Assembly: GCA_000283575.1 (NCBI GenBank)
Contig: AP012044.1
Location: 1,054,001-1,118,000 of the forward strand
Length of the DNA stretch: 64,000 nucleotides
Direction: 5' to 3'
Origin: Oscillibacter valericigenes Sjm18-20
GTDB lineage: Bacteria; Bacillota; Clostridia; Oscillospirales; Oscillospiraceae
Under the pieces are notes generated by a model. It worked only from the letters and a program-made list of their open reading frames with translations. It was not told where the DNA came from and did not search any database. This document shows positions 24,640 to 33,305 of the stretch, piece by piece (position 1 is the stretch's first letter; the number at the start of each line of letters is the position of its first letter). Both the position numbers and the translations under genes were made by a program.

Positions 24640-26133
24640 ATTCCTTTCCACTGCGTTCCAAGGCACAAAAGGGTATGAATCCCATGAGCCTAACGCAGTT
24701 TTAGAAAATTTGTTAGAAGGTACTTGATGAAGCAGACACACTACGGAGCTCGGAAAGGTGAACGGGTTCGGCAATCCGATTGGACTTACGTGTGCCGGAC
24801 GTCCTTTCCAGTAACAAATGAGTAGGACTTTGTACCCTGCAAACTTATCATTGGAGAAACGGACTGCTTCAATCTTTCACAGAGCGTCCAGTCCCCGCCT
24901 GTTTCCCTCAACTACTGTTTCAAAGGGATGTGTTATGTTCGGAATTGTTTACTCAACCTGCTGAGATGGATGCCCACATGCCTGTATCCCCGACCTGCTT
25001 GTGGGCCGCAGAACGGTGCCGGTAAAAAGAAAACCACCGGAATTGAAGAGCAAGGTCAAAAAAAGCCGCTGCTGATTCAGTGGGCTCTGTGCGGCGTTCC
25101 GGCCAAGCAGGAACCGAAAATCCGCAGACGCTGTCCTCCCTAGAGAGTGTCAATGTAGAAAAGGCAGGCAAAGGGAGTTGCTCCGGCGATTTCCAGGCGC
25201 TGTGCGCAGGAGCCTTATGGCAGAAGTAAATAAAGAACGTAGAGCGCACGGAAAGACCCCCACGATCTCTTTGATGGAGTGGTGCTGCCGATCCGCGTTA
25301 CCAGATACCCAGCGAGGTCAGCGGATCCGGCAGGTCGGTATTTCTCGAAATGACCATCTGATCTTGTTCATTCGTTTTGACGGGTATCTCTTTCTTTAGA
25401 GAGCAAAAAAGGCCACTCCGGCATCCGTGAAGCTGGATGTCAGGAGCGGCCTTTTCGTGTTGCGGGTTTTGCGGCTGCTCTATCGGATTATCCCGGTTAC
25501 TGTTGCTATCAGTATCTCTGCGATGAGAGCGTGAACATAGTCTCGCCGGGTAAGCGTTTTCTGGTTCGGACGATCTCCAGAGTGAGGTGGACTTTGATTC
25601 TTTGGTACAGCTCCTCCAGAATTTGGGCACATGGTCTTTCGTCTGTTCGATGTCCCGTTCTCCTCCCGCTGATTGCAAGCAAAGGATACCAGCATATGCA
25701 TGGAATGCAACAGGAGGGCAGACATCTTTATCTGGGCAGAGATGCCAGCGCTTATTAAAATCGCCGCACGGGTCAAACATGGGGCAACAGCGGGGAAGAC
25801 CGGAGGCTCTATTTCAGAAAAAAGCCGCCCGTAGCACTGGAACAGGCTTGTTCCAAACGCTGTGGGTGGCCTGCTGTTTTTTTTGCATCTGCATCTTTGG
25901 CGGAAAAAAGGCAGCGCGCTTGCTGGGCATCTTTTTATGAACACGTCTCGGTGAAGACTGGGAAATTCGAACTCTTGATCTCCTGTGTCCGTGAAATTCT
26001 ATTAGAGTAAGAATGGATAACTATATCTTTTTCATCGACTTAAAACTTCCCTATGGCTCCATTAAATGCGAATATCATTCTATACGGTCATCGTGGAAGC
26101 AGAATAACTCTCTCACACCCGCCAAGCGGGAGT
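24640..26133. other. Gene-poor decayed stretch
   Basis: No intact gene is supported in these 1.5 kb. One minus-strand stretch near 25640-25520 reads QILEELYQRIKVHLTLEIVR and continues RTRKRLPGETMFTLSS to a stop, so it looks like the C-terminus of a lost protein that I cannot name; it lies directly before the terminator at 25411-25451. The rest has stops in all frames and no plausible starts with ribosome-binding sites. Confidence 0.5.
25405..25455 (-). terminator. Strong intrinsic terminator (best on the minus strand)
   Basis: GGCCACTCC (25411-25419) pairs with GGAGCGGCC (25443-25451) except for one A-G/C-C position pair in the middle, and GGCATCC/GGATGTC extends the stem inward. TTTTTT follows on the minus strand and TTTT on the plus strand. 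It no longer serves an intact gene nearby. Confidence 0.75.
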
Positions 26134-26829
26134 TTAGAGCAATTCCTTCAGAGTCAGCATGGAGGGCCGGCGGAAAATATGCAGCAAAAGCCGCAGGCCG
26201 TCCGGTTTTAGTTTGGGCTGGTTCTCCATCAGGATGCAGCAATCCATCCAGAAAAGGTACAGGCAAACCTCAAAAGCGCTGCCAAAAAAGGCGGGCGTAA
26301 ACTCCGGCTGAATAAGCAGAATGTTCAGCTTATTGGGTTTCAAAAATCCGTGAAACCCACCTGCGACCCGGCGGTTTCCATAGACCACCCGCAGCGGTGG
26401 TGGAAACCCGGGAAGAGAGCAGACAATAATCTCTTTGCCCTCCTCCGGCACCCCCGGTTCCAGCGCGTCGGCGTCCCAGCGCAGTTTGGACTGCCCGATC
26501 CCCACCGTGCCGTCAGCGTCGCTGCGAGTCAGCTCCCGAGGGTGAAATACCCGCCGCTCTTTCAGTTTACAGTCCTGGCAATACCAGCCGTACAGCCGTT
26601 TTTGGTCAAAGTGAAACGTGAAAGACACACCCTCAAATACGTGGTCCACAGGAAAGACCGCCTCCGGCATCTCCGGCGGATAGAGCCGGTCACTCCGGGC
26701 GGCGTTGCGCAGCACACGCTTCCACTCGTTGCGAAACTCATCGCCGAATTTACATTTTTTCAGCCAGTCGGACTCAAACAGCGGCAGAATCTGCCGGTAC
26801 ACAATTTCGCGGCTCTCCGGTTCTTCCAT
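26134..26829 (-). CDS. Hypothetical protein, 231 residues, at the end of the ketodeoxyuronate operon
   Basis: I do not recognise the family. ATG 26829 has AGGAG about seven bases upstream, and the gene begins 20 bases after eda, so it is likely cotranscribed. The N-terminal 80 residues are charged (ESREIVYRQILPLFES, then FRNEWKRVLRNAARSD); the middle holds a CxxC pair in GWYCQDCKLKERRVF, possibly metal-binding; the C-terminal part is hydrophobic and Cys/Leu-rich (FEVCLYLFWMDCCIL) but too polar overall for a clear multi-pass protein. No catalytic motif is evident. The gene may be unrelated to sugar catabolism. Confidence 0.6.
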   Translation of the reverse strand: MEEPESREIVYRQILPLFESDWLKKCKFGDEFRNEWKRVLRNAARSDRLYPPEMPEAVFPVDHVFEGVSFTFHFDQKRLYGWYCQDCKLKERRVFHPRELTRSDADGTVGIGQSKLRWDADALEPGVPEEGKEIIVCSLPGFPPPLRVVYGNRRVAGGFHGFLKPNKLNILLIQPEFTPAFFGSAFEVCLYLFWMDCCILMENQPKLKPDGLRLLLHIFRRPSMLTLKELL

Positions 26830-26849
26830 TACGGTCTCCTGCCCTTCTC

Positions 26850-27482
26850 TCAGCGTACCTCATCCCGCAGGGATGCAGCTTCCTTCGCAAGGCGCTCGAT
26901 CTCGTCAAACCTTCCGGCAGACAGCAGTTCGCCGGGGACGATCCACGTACCGCCGCAGGCCGTCACATTGGCAAGGCGCAGATAGTCCTGCACATTTCCG
27001 GGCTTAACGCCGCCGGTGGGCATGAATTTCATGGCGGCATAGGGACCCGCCAGCGCTTTCAGCATTGCGACGCCGCCCACAACCTCGGCGGGGAACAGTT
27101 TCACCAGTCCAAGGCCGTCCCGCATATTGGCCTCCACCTCGGAAGGGGTGGAGCAGCCGGGAATAACCGGCACGCCGTTTTGCAGGCACCAGCGCACAGT
27201 CTCCGCATTTGTACCGGGGCTGATGACGGCCCTGGCTCCGGCATCCACGGCCTTCCGCGCCTGCTGCGGAGTCAATACCGTTCCGGCGCAGACAAACAGC
27301 TCAGGGCAGTCCCTTGCGATGGCCCGGATGGAGTCCGCCGCGGCGGCGCTGCGGAATGTGATCTCCGCAGCGGGCAGTCCACCCTTTGCCAAAGCTTTTG
27401 CCAGCGAAACGGCATGGGCCGCGTCATCCATTTTGACGACGGGCACAATGCCCACCTGATATAGGATTTCCTCTGTAGTCAT
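26850..27482 (-). CDS. eda: 2-keto-3-deoxy-6-phosphogluconate / 4-hydroxy-2-oxoglutarate aldolase
   Basis: Class I aldolase splitting KDPG into pyruvate and glyceraldehyde 3-phosphate, 210 residues, the normal Eda length. The catalytic Glu is E40 in AAEITFRS and the Schiff-base lysine K128 in GLVKLFPAE; the phosphate-binding MPTGGVKP loop follows. It overlaps or abuts kdgK by 4 bases at its start and completes the KduI-SDR-KdgK-Eda route from unsaturated or keto-deoxy uronates to central metabolism. Confidence 0.95.
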   Translation of the reverse strand: MTTEEILYQVGIVPVVKMDDAAHAVSLAKALAKGGLPAAEITFRSAAAADSIRAIARDCPELFVCAGTVLTPQQARKAVDAGARAVISPGTNAETVRWCLQNGVPVIPGCSTPSEVEANMRDGLGLVKLFPAEVVGGVAMLKALAGPYAAMKFMPTGGVKPGNVQDYLRLANVTACGGTWIVPGELLSAGRFDEIERLAKEAASLRDEVR

Positions 27483-28441
27483 GCGCGTTCTCCTCCCTGC
27501 AGATGGGTGCCCATAAAGCGTTTGAGTTCCTCGCGGGAGGGCAGGCCCTCGTTGTCGCTAACATGCATAATCTGGATCGTTCCGATGGCGCTGCCGCGCT
27601 GCACGGCCTGCGCAAGCGGGAGTCCCTCCAGTACACCGCTGATAACGCCGGCGGCAAAACCATCCCCTGCGCCTACGGTGTCCACAATTTTGTCCGGGGG
27701 ATAGGCGTCCGTGTGGAAATGACCCGCTTTTGTATAAGTCTCAGCGCCGCTGGCACCGGTCTTCACGATCACGGTGCCGGAGCCGAGGCCCAGATAGAAT
27801 TTTCCAATGGTCTCCGGGTCCGTACTGCCGCACAGGGCCTTTCCCTCGTTTTCGCCGGGGAGCAAAAAGTCCGCCATGGCTGCCAGCTCGTTAATGGTGT
27901 TCACCATGATCTCCCCGCTGGGCCACAACTGAGGCCGGAGGTTGGGGTCGAAAAAGACGGGAATGCCCACCACCTTTGCCGCCCGGATCAAAGCAAATAC
28001 GGCGGCGCGCGCCGTGTCGGACACGGCAGGGAGAATGCCGGTGAGATGCAACGCGTCCCATGCGGTCACATCCACGTCCCTAAGATCCTCCGGACAGAGG
28101 GTGGAAGCGGCGGAGCCCTTGCGGTAATAGTAGATATCCGGATCGCCCTGACTGGTCTTGCTCTTGAGCATGAAGCCGGTACGGTAATTGGGATCAATTT
28201 TGGTCAGGGAAGTATCAATGCCGTTTTCATTCATGCAGTTGACGATCTGGCGGCCAAAGGGGTCATCTCCCACCTTACTGAGGTAGCCTACCTGATGGCC
28301 CAACCGAGTCAGGCCCACCGCCACATTGAATTCGGCGCCCGCCACAGAGGTGCTGAAATGGCGCACGTTTTCAAGCCGTGCCTCCTCTTGGGCGATAAAC
28401 AGGCCCATAGGCTCTCCGGCGGTCAAAATTCTCTTTTCCAT
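27479..28441 (-). CDS. kdgK: 2-dehydro-3-deoxygluconokinase (PfkB family)
   Basis: ATP-dependent sugar kinase, 320 residues, that phosphorylates KDG to KDPG. PfkB features are the early GAEFNVAVGLTRLG segment, a DPNLRPQLW region typical of KdgK, and the catalytic VDTVGAGDGFAAGVISG signature near residue 250. The KDG specificity is supported by its position next to eda and by kduI two genes away. It lies 12 bases after the SDR gene in transcription order. Confidence 0.92.
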   Translation of the reverse strand: MEKRILTAGEPMGLFIAQEEARLENVRHFSTSVAGAEFNVAVGLTRLGHQVGYLSKVGDDPFGRQIVNCMNENGIDTSLTKIDPNYRTGFMLKSKTSQGDPDIYYYRKGSAASTLCPEDLRDVDVTAWDALHLTGILPAVSDTARAAVFALIRAAKVVGIPVFFDPNLRPQLWPSGEIMVNTINELAAMADFLLPGENEGKALCGSTDPETIGKFYLGLGSGTVIVKTGASGAETYTKAGHFHTDAYPPDKIVDTVGAGDGFAAGVISGVLEGLPLAQAVQRGSAIGTIQIMHVSDNEGLPSREELKRFMGTHLQGGERA

Positions 28442-28453
28442 CTCGACTCTCCC

Positions 28454-29254
28454 TCAGGGCTGTTTGCCGATATAGGCCAGAATCCCGCCGTCCACATACA
28501 GCACATGGCCGTTGACAAAGTTGGACGCGTCGGACGCCAGAAACACCGCCGGACCCATCAGATCCTCCACCGTTCCCCAGCGGCCCGCGGGGGTCTTTGA
28601 GACGATGAACTGGTCGAAGGGATGACGGCTGCCGTCCGCCTGCCGTTCCCGCAGGGGGGCGGTCTGGGACGTGGCGATATAGCCGGGGCCGATGCCGTTG
28701 CACTGGATGTTGGCCCCGCCGAACTCGGAGCAGATATTACGGGTCAGCATTTTCAGTCCGCCCTTGGCGGCGGCGTAGGCGGAAACCGTCTCCCGGCCTA
28801 GCTCGCTCATCATGGAACAGATGTTGATAATCTTGCCGTGTCCCTTTTCCATCATGCCGGGCAGTACGGCCTTGGAGACGATGAACGGGGCGTTCAGGTC
28901 GACATCCACCACCTGGCGGAATTCGGCGGCGCTCATCTCCGTCATGGGGACGCGCTTGATGATTCCGGCGTTGTTCACCAGAATGTCCACGGAGCCCAGA
29001 CCTTTTGCGATCTCGGCCACCATGCTTATAACGGCGTTTTCATCCGTCACGTCGCAGAGATATCCTCTGGCCTCAATTCCCTCCGTGCGATAGGCAGCCT
29101 CCGCTTCCTTCAGACGCGCCGGGCTGTGGCCGTTGAACGCGATCCTGGCGCCCGCTTGCGCCAGCGCCTGAGCGATGGCAAAGCCGATGCCGTGGGTGGC
29201 GCCGGTGACCAGCGCCACTTTTCCGTCCAGACGGAACAGTTTATCCATAGTCAT
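28454..29254 (-). CDS. SDR-family oxidoreductase (KduD / gluconate 5-dehydrogenase type)
   Basis: NAD(P)-dependent short-chain dehydrogenase, 266 residues. Visible are the TGATHGIG nucleotide loop, NNAGI, the catalytic Ser in ICSMMSE and the YAAAK Tyr-Lys pair. The start MTMDKLFRLDGKVALVTG is set at ATG 29254, which has AAGGG seven bases upstream; the frame extends further but without a site. In this operon it probably reduces 2,5-diketo-3-deoxygluconate to KDG (KduD step) or interconverts 5-keto-gluconate. A second SDR lies three genes away, so the KduD role cannot be assigned to one of them with certainty. Confidence 0.85.
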   Translation of the reverse strand: MTMDKLFRLDGKVALVTGATHGIGFAIAQALAQAGARIAFNGHSPARLKEAEAAYRTEGIEARGYLCDVTDENAVISMVAEIAKGLGSVDILVNNAGIIKRVPMTEMSAAEFRQVVDVDLNAPFIVSKAVLPGMMEKGHGKIINICSMMSELGRETVSAYAAAKGGLKMLTRNICSEFGGANIQCNGIGPGYIATSQTAPLRERQADGSRHPFDQFIVSKTPAGRWGTVEDLMGPAVFLASDASNFVNGHVLYVDGGILAYIGKQP

Positions 29255-29270
29255 TGTATTCCCTTCTCTC

Positions 29271-30113
29271 TCAGCGCATATCCGGAATATCGATGTTGTC
29301 CATGTCGTCAAACGCCTGATTTTCTCCGCCCATGGCCCAGATAAACGTATAGTTGCTGGTGCCGCAGCCGCAGTGGAGCGACCAGGAGGGGGAAATCACC
29401 GCGTCAAAATTGTGCATGACCAGGTGGCGGGTCTCCTGGGGCTGGCCCATCATGTGAAATACCACATTGCCCTCGGGAATATTAAAATAGGTGTAGACCT
29501 CCATCCGACGCTCGTGCGTATGGGCAGGCATGGAATTCCAGACAGAACCCGGCTCCAGCTGGGTCAGTCCCATGGACAGCTGGCAGGTTTCCAGCACACA
29601 GGGATGGATGAACTGGTTGATGACCCGTTTGTTGGAGGTCTCCACAGCACCGCAGGGGCGCTTGTTGGCGTCCTTCATGGAAATAAAGGCGGTTTTACAG
29701 ACTTTGTGAGCGGGGGCAGAGACCAGATAGAACCGAGCGGGATTCCCAGAGTCCTTGCTGGTGAAGCTGACGGACCTGGTCTCCTTAGTGATGTACAGGC
29801 AGTCCTCAAAGCCCAGCTCATATTTCACGCCGTCGGCCTCGATAACGCCGGGGCCGCCCAGATTGAAGACGCCGGCCTCCCGGCGCTCCAGAAAATAGTG
29901 GGTTCCGAAATTGGCCCACACATCGATTCCCTGATCGATGGGGACGGTCTTGTTCACCGGCAGAATTCCCAGCACCACCATTCGGTCCACATGGGAGTAG
30001 ACTGCGGTGACCTGATCGGGCTGATAGAGGTTTTCGATGAGAAACTCATTCCTCAGCTCCTCGGTTGTATAGCGCTTCACGTCCCGCTGGTTGGCGGAAT
30101 AACGAATGTCCAT
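29271..30113 (-). CDS. kduI: 5-keto-4-deoxyuronate isomerase (4-deoxy-L-threo-5-hexosulose-uronate ketol-isomerase)
   Basis: Cupin-fold Zn isomerase acting on the 5-keto-4-deoxyuronate made from unsaturated uronates, 280 residues. The start MDIRYSANQRDVKRYTTEEL is characteristic, as are LPVNKTVPIDQ and the metal site MPAHTHERRMEVYTYF (two His and a Glu), with a further His in SPSWSLHCG. It indicates that the operon handles products of pectin or glycosaminoglycan lyases. It is 10 bases from the VOC gene and 16 from the SDR gene in the minus-strand order. Confidence 0.96.
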   Translation of the reverse strand: MDIRYSANQRDVKRYTTEELRNEFLIENLYQPDQVTAVYSHVDRMVVLGILPVNKTVPIDQGIDVWANFGTHYFLERREAGVFNLGGPGVIEADGVKYELGFEDCLYITKETRSVSFTSKDSGNPARFYLVSAPAHKVCKTAFISMKDANKRPCGAVETSNKRVINQFIHPCVLETCQLSMGLTQLEPGSVWNSMPAHTHERRMEVYTYFNIPEGNVVFHMMGQPQETRHLVMHNFDAVISPSWSLHCGCGTSNYTFIWAMGGENQAFDDMDNIDIPDMR

Positions 30114-30123
30114 AGTTTCCTCC

Positions 30124-30483
30124 TTACGCTTTTTGCGTCAAATGAAAGCGAAAGCCTGCAATGTCCTTTGCAAAGTAGACCACGCGGACCCTGCCGTCGG
30201 GACCGCGCCCCGCGGTGCTCTCGTCAAAATCAATACCCTTGGTTTTCAGGTAAGCCATGGCCTTTTCCGTGTCGTTGGTGCGGATGGCCACATGGCCCAG
30301 ACGGCCCAGATATTCCTTTTTCATGACCTCAAAATAGTCGTCGGTGAAGAAGGAGCCCTCAGTTTCCCGGAGGGAGAAGCCGAAGAGATCACACAGCAGT
30401 TCTGCGGTGGCTCTGGCCTCGGCAGAGTTTTCCTGATTGATGCCCACATGGGCCAGTTCAAAACCCAGATCTTTTATGTCCAT
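30124..30483 (-). CDS. VOC-superfamily (glyoxalase-like) protein
   Basis: A 119-residue vicinal-oxygen-chelate protein with the beta-alpha-beta-beta-beta pattern. ELAHVGINQ near the start and LGRLGHVAIRTND in the middle give the two expected His-containing strands, and FHLTQ closes the fold. Such small VOC proteins are often embedded in uronate/KDPG operons of Clostridia, but no reaction is established to my knowledge. Spacing to kduI (10 bases) and to the upstream SDR (15 bases) supports cotranscription. Isomerisation or metal-dependent handling of a keto-sugar acid is a guess. Confidence 0.8.
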   Translation of the reverse strand: MDIKDLGFELAHVGINQENSAEARATAELLCDLFGFSLRETEGSFFTDDYFEVMKKEYLGRLGHVAIRTNDTEKAMAYLKTKGIDFDESTAGRGPDGRVRVVYFAKDIAGFRFHLTQKA

Positions 30484-30498
30484 ACTGACAGCCCTTTC

Positions 30499-31260
30499 TT
30501 ATTTCGCAAGATACCCGCCATCCACGGGGATGACGGCGCCGGTTATATAGTCGGAGGCGGAGCTGGCCAAAAAGACCGCCAGTCCCTTCATGCCCTCGGG
30601 TTTTCCCCACCGGTGGGCAGGGATCCGTCCCAGAATCTCCGCGTTGCGGCCCGCGTCATTGACAAGGGCGGTGTTCATCTCAGTGTCCATATAGCCGGGG
30701 GCGATGGCATTGACCTGAATGTTTCTTTCTGCCCACTCGTTGGAAAGGGCCTTGGTCAGCTGCGCCACGCCGCCCTTGCTGGCGGCGTAGGCCGGGACGG
30801 TAAAGCCGCCGAAAAAGCTGAGCATGGAGGCCATGTTGATGATCTTTCCGCTTCCCTGAGCCAGCATCTTTCGCCCTGCCAGCTGGCACAGGATGAACAC
30901 AGTGGTGAGGTTCATGTTCAAAACCGTATCCCAGTCCTCAAGCGTGAAGTCCTCGCAGTGGTTCCGGCGCTGCACGCCCGCATTGTTCAGCAAAATGTCG
31001 ATGCCGCCGCCAAGCAGGTCCACCGCCTGGTCGAACAGGGCGGAGAGACCCTCCCGGTCGGAAAGGTCACCCCGCAGGCCGGTCACATCCAGTCCCTTTT
31101 CCCGCAGCGCCTGCGCGCTTTTCTCCGCCGCAGCACTGGAGCCGATGATAACGACTTTGGCCCCGGCCTCGGCAAGGCCCGTGGCCATGCCCAGACCCAA
31201 ACCCCGGCCGCCGCCGGTGACAAGCGCCCGCTTGCCGGTCAAATCAAAAAGAGAAGTCAT
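30499..31260 (-). CDS. kduD: SDR-family oxidoreductase (2-deoxy-D-gluconate 3-dehydrogenase / KduD-like)
   Basis: Short-chain dehydrogenase, 253 residues, with TGGGRGLG (cofactor loop), NNAGVQRR, the catalytic Ser in NMASMLSFFGG, and YAASK. The DLTGKRALVTGG start, the NNAGVQRR segment and the VPAYAASKGG context match KduD (2-dehydro-3-deoxy-D-gluconate 5-dehydrogenase) more closely than does the other SDR in the operon, so I assign the KduD step here with moderate confidence. It lies between the MDR dehydrogenase and the VOC gene with 14-15 base spacings. Confidence 0.75.
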   Translation of the reverse strand: MTSLFDLTGKRALVTGGGRGLGLGMATGLAEAGAKVVIIGSSAAAEKSAQALREKGLDVTGLRGDLSDREGLSALFDQAVDLLGGGIDILLNNAGVQRRNHCEDFTLEDWDTVLNMNLTTVFILCQLAGRKMLAQGSGKIINMASMLSFFGGFTVPAYAASKGGVAQLTKALSNEWAERNIQVNAIAPGYMDTEMNTALVNDAGRNAEILGRIPAHRWGKPEGMKGLAVFLASSASDYITGAVIPVDGGYLAK

Positions 31261-31274
31261 GGTTCCGTCCCCCC

Positions 31275-32285
31275 TCAGTCAAAACTGAACATGACCTTGA
31301 TGGCGTTGGAGCCCTTGGTCATGGCCAGATCGAAACCCTTCTGGGCGTCTTCAACGGGCAGAACATGGGTGATAACCTTTTCAAAGTTTGGGTCCGCGGC
31401 CACAATCTGCGCCGCCACGGCGAAGTCCTTCCGCCGGTAGACCCGGGTAAATTCAATGGTGATTTCCTTGAACATGCCCTTGATAAAGGGCATGCTGGCG
31501 GGCTTGGGATAGGAGGCAATAATAAGGATATGCCCCCGCACCTTCACGGCGTCCAGCAGCATATTGGCCACCGGCTGTACGCCCGCGCAGTCCATGACCC
31601 AGTCGAACCCGTCCCCGCCGGTGCGGGACTTGCAGTAATCCTCCACGTCCATCCCCACGGTGCTGACCACCTCGAAGCCCATGCTCCGGGCCAGCTCCGC
31701 GCGGAAGGGGTCGTTTTCAAACATCAAAACGGAAGAAGCGCCAAATACCCGCAGCGTCAGCGCGGTGCAAAGCCCGATGGCTCCGCCCCCGATGACCAGC
31801 GCATTGTCGCCGGGGGTAAAGCCCCTGCCCCGCAGGGCGTGGACGCACACGGCCACCGGCTCCACCAGCGCGCCCATTTTAAAGGATACGCGATCTTCCA
31901 GCGGAATGATGCTCTCCACGGGAACCTGCACATATTCGCCAAAACCTCCGTCGCAGTCGATGCCCAGCAGCCCCAGCGTGTTGCACACGTGGCCGTTTCC
32001 CTCCCGGCAGGGGGTGCAGTGGCCGCAGGACAGCAGCGGATACACCGTTACGCGGGTTCCCTTTGCCATGCCCGGGACCCCGTCGCTTTCCAGCGTGCCG
32101 GAAAACTCGTGACCCATGACTAGGGGCGCGGTGGCCCGGGGATGAAATCCGGAATAGATATTTACGTCCGTGCCGCAGATACCCGCGTGGGACACCTTTA
32201 CCAGCGCCCAGCCCTCTTTGAGCCGGGGTGCGGGGATGTCTTTTACCGCGATTTGATTCGCGCCTTCATATACGATCGCTCTCAT
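31275..32285 (-). CDS. Zinc-dependent medium-chain dehydrogenase (sorbitol/galactonate dehydrogenase-like)
   Basis: MDR-superfamily NAD(P)-dependent alcohol dehydrogenase, 336 residues. It has the catalytic Zn site CGTD and GHEFSG, a structural-Zn-like cluster CGHCTPCREGNGHVC, and the Rossmann loop GGGAIGLC. The start MRAIVYEGANQIAVKD at 32285 follows TGGAGG; the frame runs further upstream but without a site. In a uronate operon it likely oxidises a hexonate or alditol (for example L-galactonate or L-gulonate type substrates), which is inference from context. Confidence 0.85.
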   Translation of the reverse strand: MRAIVYEGANQIAVKDIPAPRLKEGWALVKVSHAGICGTDVNIYSGFHPRATAPLVMGHEFSGTLESDGVPGMAKGTRVTVYPLLSCGHCTPCREGNGHVCNTLGLLGIDCDGGFGEYVQVPVESIIPLEDRVSFKMGALVEPVAVCVHALRGRGFTPGDNALVIGGGAIGLCTALTLRVFGASSVLMFENDPFRAELARSMGFEVVSTVGMDVEDYCKSRTGGDGFDWVMDCAGVQPVANMLLDAVKVRGHILIIASYPKPASMPFIKGMFKEITIEFTRVYRRKDFAVAAQIVAADPNFEKVITHVLPVEDAQKGFDLAMTKGSNAIKVMFSFD

Positions 32286-32311
32286 TGACAATGCCTCCAG
32301 AAAAACCAGTT

Positions 32312-33283
32312 TTAAAGGGTGTTGACGGGATAGTGCACCGGTTCGCCGCTCAGAAAACGGACGGCCTCCTCCGCACATTTGCGATTCAGCTCCGCAGCGG
32401 CCTCCTCGGAGTACCAGGCCATGTGGGGCGTGATCATCAGGTTAGGGTGGCGGAACAACGGACTGGTCCGGTCCAGCGGCTCCTTTTCTACCACGTCGAT
32501 CCCGGCCCCGGCCAGCTTGCCGGAATCCAGAGCCGCGTCCAGAGCCGCCTCGTCCACCAGCCCGCCCCGGGAGACGTTGATGAAGTAGGAGCCGTCCTTC
32601 ATCCGGGCAAAGGCCTTTTCATTCATCATGTGCTGATTGTCCGCGTTCAGCGAGCAGTGGAGGGATACCACGTCGGACCGACTCAGCAGCTCATCCAGAG
32701 AACCGCAATATTCGATCCCTTCGGGGAAGTGGCGACTCGGCTGTAAATAACCGGTGTCAAAAGCGATCACCTTGCAGCCGAAGGGTTGCAGCCGCTTGGC
32801 TAACTCGGAGCCAATACGGCCGGTGCCCACGATGCCCACCGTCAGAGTGGACAACCGCCGGACGGGGATGGCCTCGGCGTACTCCCACACTCCGGCCTGT
32901 ACGCGGTTTGCCAGCAACCAGGTTTTGCGCACCACGCTCAGCAGTAACGCCATAGCCTGATCGGCCACCTCGTTCATGCCGTAGTCCGGCACGTTGCATA
33001 CCTGAACACCGTACCTCGTGGCATCGGCCAGGTTCACGTTGTCCACGCCCACACCGTACCGCACGACGAACTTAAGCGTGGGAATGGCCTTGAAAATGGT
33101 TTCATCCATCCGGACATACTGGTTTAAAAAGCACACCGCGCCCTGACACTGGTCAATGACCTCCTCCTGCGTCTGGCAGTGGAGCCACCTGAAGTCCATT
33201 CCCGCGGCGGCAAATACGCCCGCTTCCACGTCCACGTTTTTGTGGTCGCAGTCGCAGATGATAATCTTTGGATATTCGTTCAT
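32312..33283 (-). CDS. D-2-hydroxyacid dehydrogenase (C-terminal binding protein type)
   Basis: NAD-dependent 2-hydroxyacid dehydrogenase, 323 residues. It has the GIVGTGRIGSELAKRL dinucleotide loop and the catalytic Arg, Glu and His in NVSRGG, DVVEKEP and TPHMAW. ATG 33283 is preceded by AAGGAGC. The first gene after the TRAP permease, it probably reduces a 2-keto acid or oxidises a sugar acid entering through the TRAP system. Phosphoglycerate and glyoxylate/hydroxypyruvate reductases have the same architecture, so the substrate is open. Confidence 0.85.
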   Translation of the reverse strand: MNEYPKIIICDCDHKNVDVEAGVFAAAGMDFRWLHCQTQEEVIDQCQGAVCFLNQYVRMDETIFKAIPTLKFVVRYGVGVDNVNLADATRYGVQVCNVPDYGMNEVADQAMALLLSVVRKTWLLANRVQAGVWEYAEAIPVRRLSTLTVGIVGTGRIGSELAKRLQPFGCKVIAFDTGYLQPSRHFPEGIEYCGSLDELLSRSDVVSLHCSLNADNQHMMNEKAFARMKDGSYFINVSRGGLVDEAALDAALDSGKLAGAGIDVVEKEPLDRTSPLFRHPNLMITPHMAWYSEEAAAELNRKCAEEAVRFLSGEPVHYPVNTL

Positions 33284-33305
33284 TGGTTTAAGCTCCTTAT
33301 TTAAA

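Noticed and set aside
25298-25944. Two overlapping minus-strand frames of about 155-160 residues.
   Set aside because: They occupy the same DNA in different frames, lack start sites and recognisable domains, and span the terminator at 25405-25455; at best they contain the tail of a lost gene.
30106-31440. A 444-residue plus-strand open frame opposite the VOC, SDR and MDR genes.
   Set aside because: It spans three real minus-strand genes and their junctions, has no ribosome-binding site and shows only the composition expected of the antisense of GC-rich coding DNA.
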